Source of the DNA: Ganoderma boninense
Taxonomy: Eukaryota > Basidiomycota > Agaricomycetes > Polyporales > Polyporaceae
NCBI GenBank assembly: GCA_002900995.3
Contig: CM035309.1
Location: 2,424,389 to 2,488,388 of the forward strand
DNA length: 64,000 nucleotides
Reading direction: 5' to 3'
The translations under genes and the position numbers were made by a program. Positions 12,082 through 24,169 of this stretch are shown in pieces; positions within the stretch are counted from its first letter, which is position 1; each line of letters starts with the position of its first letter. Under the pieces are notes generated by a model that had not been told where the DNA came from, did no database searches, and saw only the letters and a program-made list of their open reading frames with translations.

Positions 12082-13071
12082 ATGCCCAGACACCCCAACG
12101 CCTACGTCCGCATCGCAAAGCCCTCCGAGCTGCCGGAGATCACAGATGTCCTGACCCGCGCATTCCTGGACGACCCCACGATGTGCTACTACGGCTCCGT
12201 CCCCGTCCCAGTCAAGGATCCTGCGAATCCCACCCCAGCAGAGCAGAAGATCATCCAAGCGCTCCACGTCTTCCAAGGCACGATGGCGAAGATGACACTG
12301 CTCGTCGGCGGGAGGATAGACGTGGTGGTTGTCCCCAACGCGACCGGCTCCGAGTCGCCGTCGGCCTCGAGCAAGGGACAGGCCGAACCGCAGGAACGAA
12401 TTGTGGCAGTCGCGACGTGGCTCCCGCCAGGCGTCACCCTCGACTTCAAGCTCCCGACGCTCCTGCGCGCCGGCATCCACAAAGTCCTGTTCGCGTGGGG
12501 TCTTACCGGCGCGAGGGTGCGAGTGCCCGCCCATCAACCTCGTAGAAAGCGAGAGTGCTGACCCGCGGCGCGTCGTTCTGCAGCGGTTAGGCGGAGACTA
12601 TACCCCTGCGGTGGAGGGGGTCTTGACGAGGGAGTTCACGGGGCGCAAGCTCGACCGGCTCGACTCCTGGCACGTCTTCATGATCGCCGTCGACTTGGGC
12701 CACCAGGGTTCAGGCAAGTGCCTTTCGCGTGCAGCTCAGGCTTGCCGGTGATTGACGACGGCGGCCTGCGCTGCGCTAGGGTACTCCTCGATGCTCTTCA
12801 AGGAAGGCTTCCGGCGCGTGGCCCCGACGCCTATCCACCTCGTCGCGTCGAAACCGAAGAACAAGGATATCTACGCGCACTTTGGGTTCGAGGTCTGTCG
12901 GATGTCCTTCCTCGGGCCGTCCCCCGTCGCATGGTCGCTGATGCTGATGATGCTGACGCGCGCTCTGCTATGTAGCTCGTGGAGACACACGTAGTCGGGG
13001 TCGGCGAGTCGGCGCGAACGGCATCAAGACGGATGGGGCGGCCGCGGTGGGTATCCCAGAGTTCATCATGA
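12082..13071 (+). CDS. GNAT-family N-acetyltransferase, copy 1 (C-terminal frame break)
   Basis: Predicted acetyl-CoA-dependent N-acetyltransferase; the substrate is unknown. Four exons: 12082-12516, 12584-12713, 12780-12892 and 12976-13071. Exon 1 begins MPRHPNAYVRIAKPSELPEI and includes VLTRAFLDDPTMCYYG and IVAVATWLPPG. Exon 2 ends at HQGSG, the acetyl-CoA-binding Q-x-x-G loop, which continues over the splice into YSSMLF. Exon 3 gives HLVASKPKNKDIYAHFGFE, the C-terminal GNAT strand-helix. Intron 2 appears to be GC-AG (AG|GCAAGTG). Exon 4 begins LVETHVVGVGE, but the expected ending GIPEFIMIK is readable only after a -1 shift near 13015. The frame as given stops at 13071 with about 17 aberrant residues. 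Exon lengths 130 and 113 nt equal those of copy 3. Confidence 0.75.
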
Positions 13072-14376
13072 TCAAGGTGCGTTCCATTGAGGGCCTACTT
13101 GGACTCGGATCGACATTTATATTGGGAGCTCACACAGTCGTTGACAGTGGACGGTAGAGAAGCCTGAATAAGCTGTAGGGGTACGCCTTCAGTGCCTGTA
13201 GCCTGGCTATATTCAATGGCTACACGAACTAGATCGGAGATACCACTCTTCCATTAAGACCGAGCCTGGGCATGACTATCTTACGACGAGCTAGGCTTGA
13301 CGATGGCGAACGCCAGAGACTACAGGGCAGCGCAGTCGGATAGAATCGGCGGCGGGCATGGGCATCGCCAACCTCTCCGCGATGTTTCCACGTGCAAACA
13401 TCTGGCTTCATGACTTGAAGGAGACCTGCGATTAATATGATAAGAAGGACGATCGCTCTGCGTCGCGAACTAGGTTAAGCCTGCGTACTACGCAGCGCTG
13501 GATTCCAGGAACTGAATGTGTGGCTTCTCGTCGGGATGATGTCACGACCGTGGACTTCTCCATGACCATGCTTTATCGCGTGAACTGACCCGGAAGCGAG
13601 TAGGGGTATGTAGCCTGTGCCTGGAGATGGCCCTAAGATTGGTCAGGATTAGAAGTTCAAAGACATCAGAACCATGATTTCTCCCTGAGTAGAACTTGGG
13701 GTGCATAGTTGGGAAGGATATGGCTTCGAAAGTTGACATATATAAAGATTCCGGATACGGTACCCCTCACCCTACCCTCGTCCCCCTCGAAGCTAAAGCC
13801 CTTGGGCTATCTGTATCCTACAGCGACTGGCGTGGAATTCTCCTTCACCTGCAGAGCCTCAGCTTGTTACACGCGGCTACTGGCAAGATATCTTGTGACG
13901 CTGCATTTAACTTTGGTGGCTACTTACTTTTCAAGTCGCCCAAACCAATACCCATTGCTGTCTACGATATGCCGTCCAGCCACTAGAAGCGTTCGCGAGG
14001 GAAAAGGATAGCAAGAGCTTCGTTCCTCGTAGTGGAAGGGATGTCGATCCCGCGGCGTCGACATTGAAATGCCTGTAAGTGCCCCAGTTTTGTTTTGCTG
14101 TTTGGGCTCGAGCTCTCCGGTGGTCTTACGGGCGATGCAGTTCCTTTTATATGGGATGGTCGTCCACGTATCGCACCGTCGAGGAATCTGAATGAGAACA
14201 CCGGTTCTGTCGACGACGCTCGGCCTGCTCGGCAGCCACTTCCACGGGTCCCAAGTACAGATGCAGTGCGCGTCATGAACCCACATTGCCGCAAGCCTCG
14301 CTTCCCATGGGTCTCCCACTCCCAACCCAGCTCTCACAACGACCACCACCATCCCACCGCTGCACCACCTTAGGCC
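13072..14376. other. Intergenic, with an orphan TATA-like motif
   Basis: No gene recognised. A good TATA-type motif (TATATAAAG) lies at about 13738-13746, roughly 640 nt upstream of the reductase start, so it is too far to serve that ATG without a long leader or an unseen upstream exon. Confidence 0.35.
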
Positions 14377-15461
14377 ATGAGTTGGAGTGACACCCTCGTC
14401 AGCGTAACCCTCCCCCTAGATGTTGTCAAGTATATCTTCTTGCTTGGCATCGGCCTCTCCATCCCTGTCCTCTATCGCATCCTCGACTTCCTCTGGCTCT
14501 ACTTCCTCCGCCCCAGCTCTGTCAAGCGCTACCTCCATGGATCTGCCCCGTATGCCATCGTGACGGGCGCGACGGATGGGATCGGCAAAGCCACTGCGGT
14601 AGAGCTCCTGACGCGCGGGTTCAACGTGATCCTGCATGGCCGGAACGAGGCGAAGATGCAGCGGGTCGTGGACGAGCTGCGCGAGGCCGTGAGAGGCAAG
14701 GCGAAGGCGGAGAAGGCGGACATCCGCTACTTCATCGCTGACGCGGCGAAGAGCGGGCACGACTTCGCGAAGATGGTCGCGCCGTTCGAGGACCTGCACA
14801 TCACCGTCGTCCTGCACAACGTCGGCGGCTCCGACCTCTACCCTCAGCGGTGCGTTTTCCCGTTTCCCAGTCGCACCCTACCCTACTCCCACCAGACGTT
14901 TGACTCCCAGCTGATACCTGTGCAACGGCACCAGGATCGACCAGCACACCGAAGAGTACCTCACGGGCGTCGTGAACAAGAACGCGCTCTTCTCCCTCTT
15001 CCTCACGCGCGCGCTCCTCCCCCAGCTCCGGCGCGCCGCGCACTCGGGGCCCGTGCAGGTCCTCTTCGTCGGCTCCGTCGCGTGCGACCTCGCGCCCCCT
15101 CGCCTCCCGCTGTACGCGGCGTCGAAGGGGTTCCTGCAGGCGCTCACGCGGGGGCTGGACAACGACGAGCGGTACTTCGGGCACGCCGACGGGCGTGCGC
15201 TTCACGTACCTCGCCGTCGGCGCGGTGCACTCGGACAACCACGACGCGCCGATGCTCCCCAGCCTGACGGTGCCGACGAGCGCACGCTTCGCGCGCGCGG
15301 TCGTCGAGGCCGTCGGGTGCGGGCGCCGCCGCATCGCGCCGTACCACGTCCATGCCGTGCAGTCGTACTGCGTGGAGCTCATCGGGCAGCGGCTCACGGA
15401 CGATATGAGCGCGCAGGAGATGAAGTCGCTCATCGCGCAGGCGGCCAAGACGAGGAAGTGA
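14377..15461 (+). CDS. Membrane-anchored short-chain dehydrogenase/reductase, frame-broken
   Basis: SDR of the very-long-chain 3-oxoacyl-CoA reductase / 17-beta-hydroxysteroid dehydrogenase-like type, NADPH-dependent by family. Exons are 14377-14849 and 14935-15461 (intron 85 nt, CG|G joining PQR to IDQHTEEY). An N-terminal hydrophobic anchor (LPLDVVKYIFLLGIGLSIPV) precedes the nucleotide-binding motif VTGATDGIGKATA. LHNVGG follows and the catalytic motif is YAASK. After DERYFG the frame shifts +1 near 15182: the expected continuation TPTGVRFTYLAVGAVHS is in the next frame and runs to a normal stop at 15459-15461. One extra base (consensus error or recent mutation) is the simplest explanation. 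A decayed relative lies at 24.2-24.5 kb. Confidence 0.75.
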
Positions 15462-17195
15462 AAAATGGGCTCGGAGTTCGGGGTATACTGAGGCACTTGC
15501 GAGTTGCAGCTTCGGGTGTCCAATAGTTCGTGTTTGTTACTGGCTGCTGAATCACTGATCCTTGTATGATGTGGACTGTCCTTCGGAATCCGGATTGTAA
15601 TGTATGTTTCCTTTTTCTTGTATGTCGCTCCGGCCAGACGAGCCATGTCTGCGTTGTCTGCGTTGTGAAGTATCTAGAATTGGCCCGATTCCTCTAAAAG
15701 TGCTATTTACACGGAGCCGTACGTACTTAGTATACAGGTGACATTTCGTTCCATGGTTCCTATGCGCCGCTCGCGAGAGGTGATGTGCGTGAACTGGTCG
15801 ACTCTGAATCCTACTGTAAGGCAGGTGGCCACTGCAAGTGGTCACAAAGTTGGTGTGTCTCTGCAGCGTGCCATGTTTCCTCGACTCCCCGGAATAAGGC
15901 GGTGCATGTCCGTGCTTTCGCCAAACTGCTCTGGGCTCCGCGCCTGGTGCATTCCACGGCGGTCAACTTGAACTTCCAGCCGTTGAATTGGGGGTTTCGC
16001 GCACACGTGATCGCGACGCGTCAAGAGCGACACTGGCAAGACGCCGCAAGGATCGCCTGACAGAGGCTAATGGCTCTCCTTTGTGCGCGGTCTTGTCTGT
16101 GTCCGTCTCCCTTCGTGGGATGCTCCATCCTAGGACTTGTGAGCAGGCCAAGCCCGGTCTGCACATCTGTCATGACACACAACATCAACGATAGGAGGGC
16201 GTTACTCCTGCAGATGCATATATCACTGGCAGCTCACGTACCAAGATGGGCGGAACATGGCTACACGGGGGGTGGAGTGGAACTGCCTGCTGACGGAGCT
16301 AGATCCAGAGCTGATCAGGAGGATGTCCAGGAAAGCAATCGAGGAGCAGGATTTCGAGGGTGAACCGGTGACTTCTTGTCGCCCATTCGTGGGGGCGATC
16401 GGCCTACTCTCGATGGTCACTGCGTGAAGGGAGGAATGCAGCAGACGACATAAAGAGCACCAGGTGGGCTCACCTCCCGACTCCTCTTCTTCTTGACTCT
16501 AGGACACGCATCCCGTGGGCCAACCAGTAGGTGTACCAGTTGTTTGTTTGCGCAGTTACCGTCTGAACTGTTGCGCTATCTTTCCTGTAGACATGAATCG
16601 CGCATATAGTCAGCGACATATACTTCACTGTGACAACGCGTTCGTCCACTGCTTCCAGAATGATCACTCACCGCGTAGCCTCTGGCGACGCCCAGGGCCG
16701 GTGGAAGCGATGAGCCCCGAAGTGCATGGCAAGGTCCTATGGGTCGCACTGGTTGTAGAGGCGTGGTGCAATGACTAGTTATCTGCCAAGGACTTGTGCT
16801 GCCCGGGGATGGCGGCGGGTAGACGAAAGAGGCAAAGGTCGCGCGAGCGTCGGGCGTTGTCGCGTTGAGCACGTGGGTTTGAACACGCTTTGAACCTGGC
16901 GCTTGCCCGACCGCTCGCTCGTGCCCTCGCGCTACCACCGTCACCTCCCCTTCCCTCCCTCTTTTTTTCCGCTCTACCCACCCTCCTCCATATCCTCCGA
17001 CGCTGACGAAAGGCACCATTAACGCACGCTCTATTTAACTCCCGGTGAGCACCGTTTCCGTCTTGCGGCCCGCGCTATCAAAACCTTACACTAATCCTCC
17101 TTCTCTTCGATAGCACCCACGCACACCCCACGTTCTCTACCAACACTGTCTTGACTGCATCCCGTTCACGACATTCCTACTACCCGCATTTACCC
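15462..17195. other. Intergenic, no recognisable gene
   Basis: About 1.7 kb. Nothing coding is supported. The last part is C/T-rich, with a TATA-like CTATTTAAC near 17031, about 160 nt upstream of the next gene. Confidence 0.4.
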
Positions 17196-20025
17196 ATGGC
17201 TGCGCCAACCCAGGTGCTCCCCTCATGGCTTACTCTCTCAACCACCATCGTCACTCTCCCCGATGGCAGCGTCTCCACGTCGTCGGCTACCCTCACATTA
17301 CCACTGACATACTATGGCCCTAGTGTGCGTGCATCTTTATCCCTTTCGTTTGAGAAGCATCTTCCCTCGCGTTGGTTTTTTGTGTTAGATATTAACATTG
17401 CGCTCCAGATACCGCTGGGTACCAATGGGGTATGGACGTATGGCGGGTTGACACCCCCACCATCTACGACATCTTCTTCAACGTCTGCGACACCTACACC
17501 TACGTCCTCTGTAAGCTCTGCCATAACTTCCGCTTCCTCAACATCTTCCTCGCTTGCTCCGACATCCACGTCCCAATCCACTTCTAGTCAGGCCTCGTTA
17601 ACTGCGGCAATTCCGACAGCCACCCCCGCGGCTGGTACTTCGCATGGCATTTCTCCATCCGTTCTTGGCGCAATATTGGGCAGCATCTTGGGCACTCTCC
17701 TCCTCCTTCTCCTCCTTGCGATCATTCTTGTCCTCCGGAAGTACCGACGCCGTCGCGGCCTTGAGACGGAGCCGGAGGCTGGGGCGGAGGCCAAAGATCC
17801 CTCGTCCAGTTTCTGGAACCGTTCCACAACGTTGCAGTCCCTACGCCGTCGTAGCCATCAACCAATCTGGACAGGGTGGGAGTCGGTCGAAGCCCACGAC
17901 GCCGATCATAGCCCACCTTCAGACCACGGTTCTCCACGCGAAAGCGGCGACGAGGCAGATCCCTTTCCTAACGCGAGGCAGCGTTCGCAGCGGCACAGAA
18001 GCTGGTCACGCCCGCACAGACACAGACACGCTCGTCAGCCTTCCCGCGATCGCACGGACAGAGGCCACATCGTCCCATCGCTCGAAGTCGCAGCTTCCAG
18101 AACCCATTATTCCTCGCGACGTCCAGTTGCGCATGGGCGAAGAGATGGCAGACGTTCCTCCGTACCCCAGCATTCGGGTGGTCGAGCGTCGGCCGTCGAC
18201 CGACGTCGAGATCCCCGCTGTTGCCGCCACGTCCAATAGACCCCGACAGCCTTGGCATGTCTGGGAGGCGTCCGTCCCTTGCCGAGAAGCGCTCCATTGG
18301 CTCGGAGAAGTCGCTAGGAAGCATTGATCCTCAGGAAGCTGAAGCGGCGGAGATGCTTACGGCTCGGCGCGTCAGGGTGGGGCCACTTCAGCCTATGACG
18401 CCCGCGACAAGCACCACCTTTGCTTCACCCAACCTGTTGGGGCTTGACCGGCTCGCTGCCAACCTCCCGCGAATGAGCTGGTTTAGGCGTATGTCGTCAC
18501 AGTTAGTACCGCGAAGTGAACAGGACGCCGCTCCCTCTTCATCCGATGCCTACACACGGACTCCGCCCCGCCACTCTCGCAACGGTTCACGCTCCCGCCC
18601 TGGTTCTCAGTCTCGTCCTGGTTCGTTCGCACGCGCCTCAACGCATGAGCCGACGAGCCCCACGACGGACAGCTTCGGGCGAAGACTCAGGCACCAGGAC
18701 TCTGGGCTCGCATTCGGCGCTGCAGGAGAACGGCCCATCTCCACCGTGAGCGGGGCTAGTGCGGTCAGTGGCAACACGGTCTTCTTCGACGCTCGTTCGC
18801 GGCCCGGAAGCGCAATGGGCACACACTCGACAGGTTCCGGCTCGACACAACCCCCGCCTATGCCTCCCATGCCGGCAGCGCATCACCCTCAGCCTTCGCC
18901 ATTGCAGCGCGAAGTCCGCCAGTCGACGTCTTCGCATGGCCACAGCAACGAGCACCTCGGTGTGGACAACCCGCCGACGTACGAGGCTGCAACGCGCCCC
19001 CAATCGATGGTGGCGATGGAGTACTCGGACATCGACGTCCTGGACATGCCTGCGCCCCGACCCGCGTCCCCGTTCAGCGCTGCATCTGGCTCGCGCACTT
19101 CCCTCCCGCCTGGGCTGCCGAACGTCAGCGTCTGGCGGAGCTCGGTGGTGAGCAGCACGGCGAGCCCGACCACTGTTACTGCGGTCGACAGCTCGTCCGG
19201 GCACGGAGTCAACCTCGATGTGCTGGACGAGGCGCCTCCCTCGGCGGATAATGGCTGGTCGAGCTTGTCGGGTGGTGGAAGCGGCGGTCGTCAGCTGGGG
19301 AGGAGGTTGACTTTTGGCGTGGTGAGTTGTGTCCCGATTACCTTGGTTTTGCCGCAACTTCTGACATCGTTATTCTTTTTTTTCTCCAGCCCATGGTTGT
19401 CCAGCCTCGGGAAATGCTCGAGTCGGAGGTGGGATCGCTGCACTCGATGCGATCGCACTTGAGCCCATATTCGTCCATGAGTCCAGTCGGCTCTGCCGCA
19501 GCATCCTCGCACACGCTGAGCGGCTCCGGTTCTTCGCGCCCTTCGACGTCGATCCGTTCGCACTCCCGCGGCCACACAGGCAGCAGCGGACAGTCGCTCG
19601 CACACTCGGCGTCAACCTCCTTCGATGACCACCGGCCAGGCGGCCGTCGGCGCGTGATGGTCGGGGAGGTCGCCGCCCCGCTCTCAGCGGTGATTGCTAG
19701 CTTTCCGCATTCGATCTCCCCACCGCCGTCGTCGAGCAGCCATGGCGAAGATATCGTAGCGCCTCTGCGAGTCTACCACCGCTCACACAGCCACTCGCCT
19801 TCGCCCAGCTCGGTGCCGGTTCCGGCCCCAGCGCTGCCGATGCCTGCAGCGGCTGCAGTCTCGGGTACAGTGGGTTCGCGCGCGACGACAACAGACGAGA
19901 GCCTGACAGACCTCAGCGTCACCACGACGCAGACAGATCCGATTACGGGCACGGTTATGCACTTCCCGAGGCTCCCCTTACGAGCTGGGAACGAGCGAAT
20001 TACTCGTGACGATGCGCTGTGGTAA
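17196..20025 (+). CDS. Ser/Thr-rich single-span membrane protein with long cytoplasmic tail, two frame breaks
   Basis: Type I-like surface protein resembling fungal wall-sensor or adhesin layouts; the exact family is not recognised. Exons are 17196-17324, 17409-19321 and 19390-20025. An N-terminal domain (PSWLTLSTTIVTLPDGSVS; GTNGVWTYGG) is followed by about 80 residues almost all Ser/Thr/Ala/Pro, probably O-glycosylated. One transmembrane helix (VLGAILGSILGTLLLLLLLA) ends in a basic stop (RKYRRRR). The tail is about 700 residues and Ser-rich, with motifs such as PPRPIDPDSLG, RRPSLAEKRSIGS and DNPPTYEA. Two +1 frame breaks are needed, at about 17966 (TTT run) and about 18222 (before PPRPIDPD). 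The 84-nt first intron has no stop and is a multiple of three, so retained and spliced forms are both translatable. Confidence 0.65.
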
Positions 20026-21070
20026 GTCACAGTGCCAATCTGCCGTGACTTGACTTCTGCGCGACCCTGGACTGGTCGCTGCGCTCGTCAGATTCCTCGT
20101 GCTCTCTCTCCGAGTCGCCATTGCATGGACGCTGCTGCTTGTTGCCTCTGCTCTCCTGGTTGCCGTGTTGTCGGACTATCGCCCTGTCGTTGTTGTGTGT
20201 AGACTCTGCGTGGACTTCGTTGATAGAGCTCGGCAGCGCCGACGTAGGTCGGCGCTGCGAAGCATGGCTGCTGCTTACAGTACGTTACATCACCACCTTA
20301 CCCTGTGAAATTATTCCCTTCCATTCAATCCGCAATTCGCCTTCTCCTTTCACCCGTATTCGTACACGACCCATTCCCGCCTGCTCCGTCTTCCGCCTCC
20401 CGTATTTTCCCTTGCTTCACCACCGTCCCCCCTCCATGCGATACCTGGCAGGCGGGAAATACCACCGATGCTCTCTTGTTCGTTCACGTCACGACTGTGC
20501 TTCTATCCCCATCCCCATCCCTATCACCCTCCCCGTCATCCTACCCCCGACATCCCTACCTGCGATACCTGCTCACGCTAAATACCACGTTTTCCTTTGC
20601 GACACGATCTATCCTCTCCCCCTCCCCTCTACCTCTCCGCTCCGCTCCCACTCCTCCCGCACCATCTCGTACATATGTGTATCCACTACCTCCTCTGCTC
20701 TGCTCTGCCGCTCACGACCCCCGTTATGATTATGACCCTCCTCCCGCTCTTCCCGCTCCTCCTGCTCCTCTGCTCCTCATCGAATTTGATGGTCTTTGCT
20801 GTGTTGTGATGATCTTTGGGTGTCAATGGGTGCTGGTATATCCTTCGCAAGGTCATTGAATCACGGGCACTCACGGACTACTTCCAAACGCGGAAGCATA
20901 GTATGCTGCTGGTACGTATACGTTGTTTGTATCTATGCATCTCGGAGTAGACCGACGCTGAGACGTCTCTATCACTACTGCAGGCCACGATTCATGACGT
21001 CCACCGAAGCTTTATGTTCGTCTGTTGATAGGGTGGTGCATGAACAGCGCGAGGACTGGACTCGCCTTGA
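20026..21070. other. Intergenic, pyrimidine-rich
   Basis: Strongly C/T-biased on the plus strand (about 20300-20800), giving long low-complexity frames rich in Ser, Pro and Leu. No family motif was found; interpreted as 3' flank, not coding. Confidence 0.4.
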
Positions 21071-21556
21071 TCATGACGAACTCCTTCCAAGGCGAGGCGG
21101 CGACCTCGCAAGCCCCGACACGAAAGCCCCAATGAGCTAGCAGATTGGGAGCCCTTGTTAGTAAATCAGATGGACAAGACGCCAGAAGGGGGACAAGGGA
21201 GACCTTGAAGCCGAAGTGCTCGTAGATGTCCTTGTTACGAGGCTTGGATGCGGTAAGATGGACGGGCCTGGGTCACGTCATGAGAAAGCTTTCCGCGAAG
21301 AGCATGGAGGAGTAGCCTGTGGTTCCACATGCAGAGGCTTCTCTCTGCTGAAGGCAGTAGTAATACCAAAGGGCGAGCGAGTTCGTCGACCGCGCACCTG
21401 AACCAGCGATTTCGAAGAGGTGCCACCAACGCAGGCACCCAGCCGTAGTAGCACATCGTGGGGTCATTGACGAACGCGCGGGTGAGCACGTTTGCGACTA
21501 CGGGTTGCGGCGCGGACGTAGGCGTCGGGATGCCTGTAGGGTGGGCGGCTGGGCAT
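21071..21556 (-). pseudogene. GNAT copy 2, internally deleted pseudogene
   Basis: Remnant of the same acetyltransferase family. The 5' part keeps an ATG at 21556, HPDAYVRAATR and, in a shifted frame, VLTRAFVNDPTMCYYG. It then jumps from VPALV directly to the end of exon 2 (WHLF, then AGSG at a GTGCGC donor), losing most of the central domain. An exon-3 remnant follows (GYSSMLFAESF; in another frame HLTASKPRNKDIYEHFGF), then an exon-4 remnant near 21071-21130 (EFVMIK). Frame breaks and the deletion exclude a normal product. It sits about 0.7 kb downstream of copy 3 on the same strand, suggesting a tandem duplicate that decayed. Confidence 0.75.
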
Positions 21557-22299
21557 TGCTGAGACTCGGGGGTTGGGGGACAGGCGAGTCTGAGACTCTG
21601 AGTGAACGTTCGACCGTCTGAACGTTTGAACCGGTCGACACGCACGGTGGCGCACCTAGGCCGAGTCTGCGAATCCACTAGTACTGTGCTTGAGCATATG
21701 GTCAAAAAATGTATGTACGGGTATGTGTCTGGCTGCGGTCGCTGCGTACGTGAATTTCCTGAGTCCTCGGAAAAGATATCGGGCACTGACAATGGCGGGC
21801 CCGGGTGTCGTCGATATGAGTCATTTCAATGAGACTTCGGGCCCCGAGACATCGCCCACGCTTTCATGCTTTGACAACCGGAAGACGTCGTGCTTACCGA
21901 GTAAGCTTCGATGACGCAGGCGTTGCTCCGATGGTGTCGAATGGATATTTTGTCAAGTTTATACAGTCCAGTGCTCGAGTGGTAGGGAGACCAGCATACA
22001 ACGGTTGGCAGCGATTGTCTGATCCAGTTCAAGGAGCAGTGAGAGAAAGATAAAGCGGAGGAGAGTGCGTGTTCACCAGCCGACGTGGTCCTGGAATCCA
22101 CTCATAGCCGGTACGCTGGCACTGTCGTCTTCAACCATTACCATCTGTTGGTAATCGGATGGATCTCAGGAAAGAGCGTCTCTGGACGATCTGGATATTA
22201 GAGAAGGAGAGGGTAAAAGTGATGTGAATACAGTATTACAGCAGCCCTTGATGTAAGGAACGTCAAGTGTGAGGTGACCATGCCGGCCGTAGGCCGAGC
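21557..22299. other. Spacer between GNAT copies, no gene seen
   Basis: Short frames only. No additional exon of either neighbouring GNAT copy was found here. Confidence 0.4.
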
Positions 22300-23348
22300 C
22301 TATCCTAGTCGTACGTCCACTGCGAGAGAGTCGTGCTTGCGTGAGCTCCTATTGTCTCGAGTAGTCGTGTTAAGACTTGCCTTGATCATGACGAACTCGG
22401 GCACGCCTACCGCCGCCTCGTGGCGGGCCTTGACGCCGTCCGTATCGACCTCACCGACGCCGACTACGTGTGTGTCGACGAGCTAGCGGCAGAGGGAGCC
22501 CTATCAATAAAGTGCACGCGGCGCGGGAAGGCAAAAACGAGGACGGACTTCGAAGCCGAAGTGCTCATATATGTCCTTGTTCCGAGGCTTGGAGGCGGTC
22601 AGGTGGCAGGGACTTGGGGAGGCGCGGCGGAAGCCCTCTCTGAAGAGCATGGAGGAGTAGCCTAGTCATCCACCCACAGTATCAAAGCGCGTCAGTCATG
22701 CACGCACGAGCATGTACGGGTGACAAGCCCTGGCCGCACCTGCGCCTTGTTGGTCCGTGTCGACGCCTATCATAAACAGGTGCCAGCTGTCGGGTCGGGG
22801 AAGTTTGTGCGCCTTGAACTCCCTTGCCAGTGAACCCTCAACCGCCGCGGTGTAGTCCCCACCCAGCCTCTGTCAGCACACCATGAGCTCCCTGCGTGTT
22901 CTTGACGATGACAGGCAGACGGACACCGTACCTTGACGCTAGTGAGGCCCCACGAGAACGTGATCTTGAGTGCACCAGCGCGGAGCATCGTCGCAAGGCT
23001 GAAGTCGAGCGTCGACCCTGGGGGCAGCCACAGCGCCACCGCTACGACCCGCTCCTTCGATCCTGGCTTCGCGGACGAGGCGTCGTGGTCGGCGGGGATG
23101 GCCACGACGTCCACGTTGCCGCGGACCAGCCCTGGGACCTTCACCATCGCGCTCATGAAGACGCGCAGCTCCTGGATGATCTTCTGCTCGGCCGGCGTCG
23201 GGCGTGCTGGATCCTTGACCAGGGCTGGGACGCCGCCGTAAAAGCACATCGTGGGGTCGTTGACGAACGCGCGGGTGAGGAGGTCCGTGATCTCGGACGC
23301 CTCCGACGGCTTCGCGGGGCGGACGTAGGCATTAGGATGTCGGGGCAT
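22300..23348 (-). CDS. GNAT-family N-acetyltransferase, copy 3
   Basis: The only copy of this family in the window without a frame break. Four exons: 23348-22932, 22869-22740, 22661-22549 and 22482-22300. It begins MPRHPNAYVRPAKPSEASEI and keeps LLTRAFVNDPTMCFYG, VVAVALWLPPG and, after intron 1, RLGGDYTAAVEG and SWHLFMIGVD. QQGAG spliced to YSSMLF forms the acetyl-CoA-binding loop (Q-x-x-G; the following position is Tyr-Ser rather than the usual x-Gly/Ala). HLTASKPRNKDIYEHFGFE is exon 3 and GVPEFVMIK lies in exon 4. The stop at 22300-22302 assumes no further intron after MIK, where a GCAAGT donor-like site occurs, so the last 23 residues are uncertain. The substrate is unknown. Confidence 0.75.
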
Positions 23349-23412
23349 GGCGTACGCGGATAGACCTGAACTGCAGAATGAAGGACAGGGCGGATCAGAG
23401 CCTTCTGAAGAG

Positions 23413-23418
23413 ATTATA
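23413..23418 (-). promoter_or_regulatory. TATA box of GNAT copy 3
   Basis: TATAAT-type motif on the minus strand about 70 nt upstream of the ATG at 23348, matching the spacing seen in copies 1 and 4. Confidence 0.5.
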
Positions 23419-23424
23419 TCCTGT

Positions 23425-24169
23425 TTATTGCGCCTGAGTCAAATAGCCTTGGTCCCTCCACGGACACAGACGGACACACGTCCTACCTACACATTCTGAT
23501 TGCGCGCAGCTTGGGACGGATATGTTCGAGGAGTTGATGGGGAGGCAGGTACTCGGCACTTGCGAGAGCAGGGCGCAGTTTCAAATTCGACGTGTGGCAA
23601 CGGATCTGGATACGTTCGAGCAGGTGACGATGAGAACGGAATTGTCTGCGGAGTCGCACCGCATACGCAGGAAATTCTATGTTTTGATCGGGCACTGTTT
23701 CGCTTTGATGGCAGCAGTAGGGACGGATCTCGACTGCAGCGTTGACCAAGACTGAAGAGAGGGGGCGTTAGACAGTAGCACGATACGAACGGTCTGTGAA
23801 ACGACAAACTTTAAGAATACCTATGAGACTAAAAGCGGGAGATACTAGATGGTAGAAAGGTGGAAGTCAGAAAGCTTGCACAGAACTGAATCGAGACCTG
23901 TGAGTTCTCTCAGGTTCTCTCCGACACGATGTCATCAACTTGCACCTGTGCCCTCTTCGCTTGTTGTGCTCCTGTTCCTACATAGCCAGCGCAATGGACC
24001 ATCCATTCCCCCCGCAATTACAAAGTCCGCCATTCGGTTGCTGGGCTTCAGCACCAATAAGTCATTGAGCATCGCATGGACGACTGGAGTGCGACATGAT
24101 CTTCGTCCAAGAATCCATACCCAATCGACTCTGCGACAGGTTACGCGACAACTACACCCACTATGACAG
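23425..24169. other. Intergenic, possible further SDR debris
   Basis: No gene supported. The right end may contain more decayed sequence of the adjacent reductase pseudogene, but the similarity is too weak to claim. Confidence 0.35.

Noticed and set aside
12329..12751. Apparent frameshift in GNAT copy 1 between exons 1 and 2
   Set aside because: Explained by a normal GT-AG intron (12517-12583) that matches the intron of copy 3; only the break near 13015 remains.
15144..15646. Long minus-strand frames over the SDR
   Set aside because: Shadows caused by high GC in the third codon position of the real plus-strand gene.
20121..20859. Overlapping plus-strand frames rich in Ser, Pro and Leu
   Set aside because: Low-complexity C/T-rich sequence reads open in several frames at once; no conserved segment.
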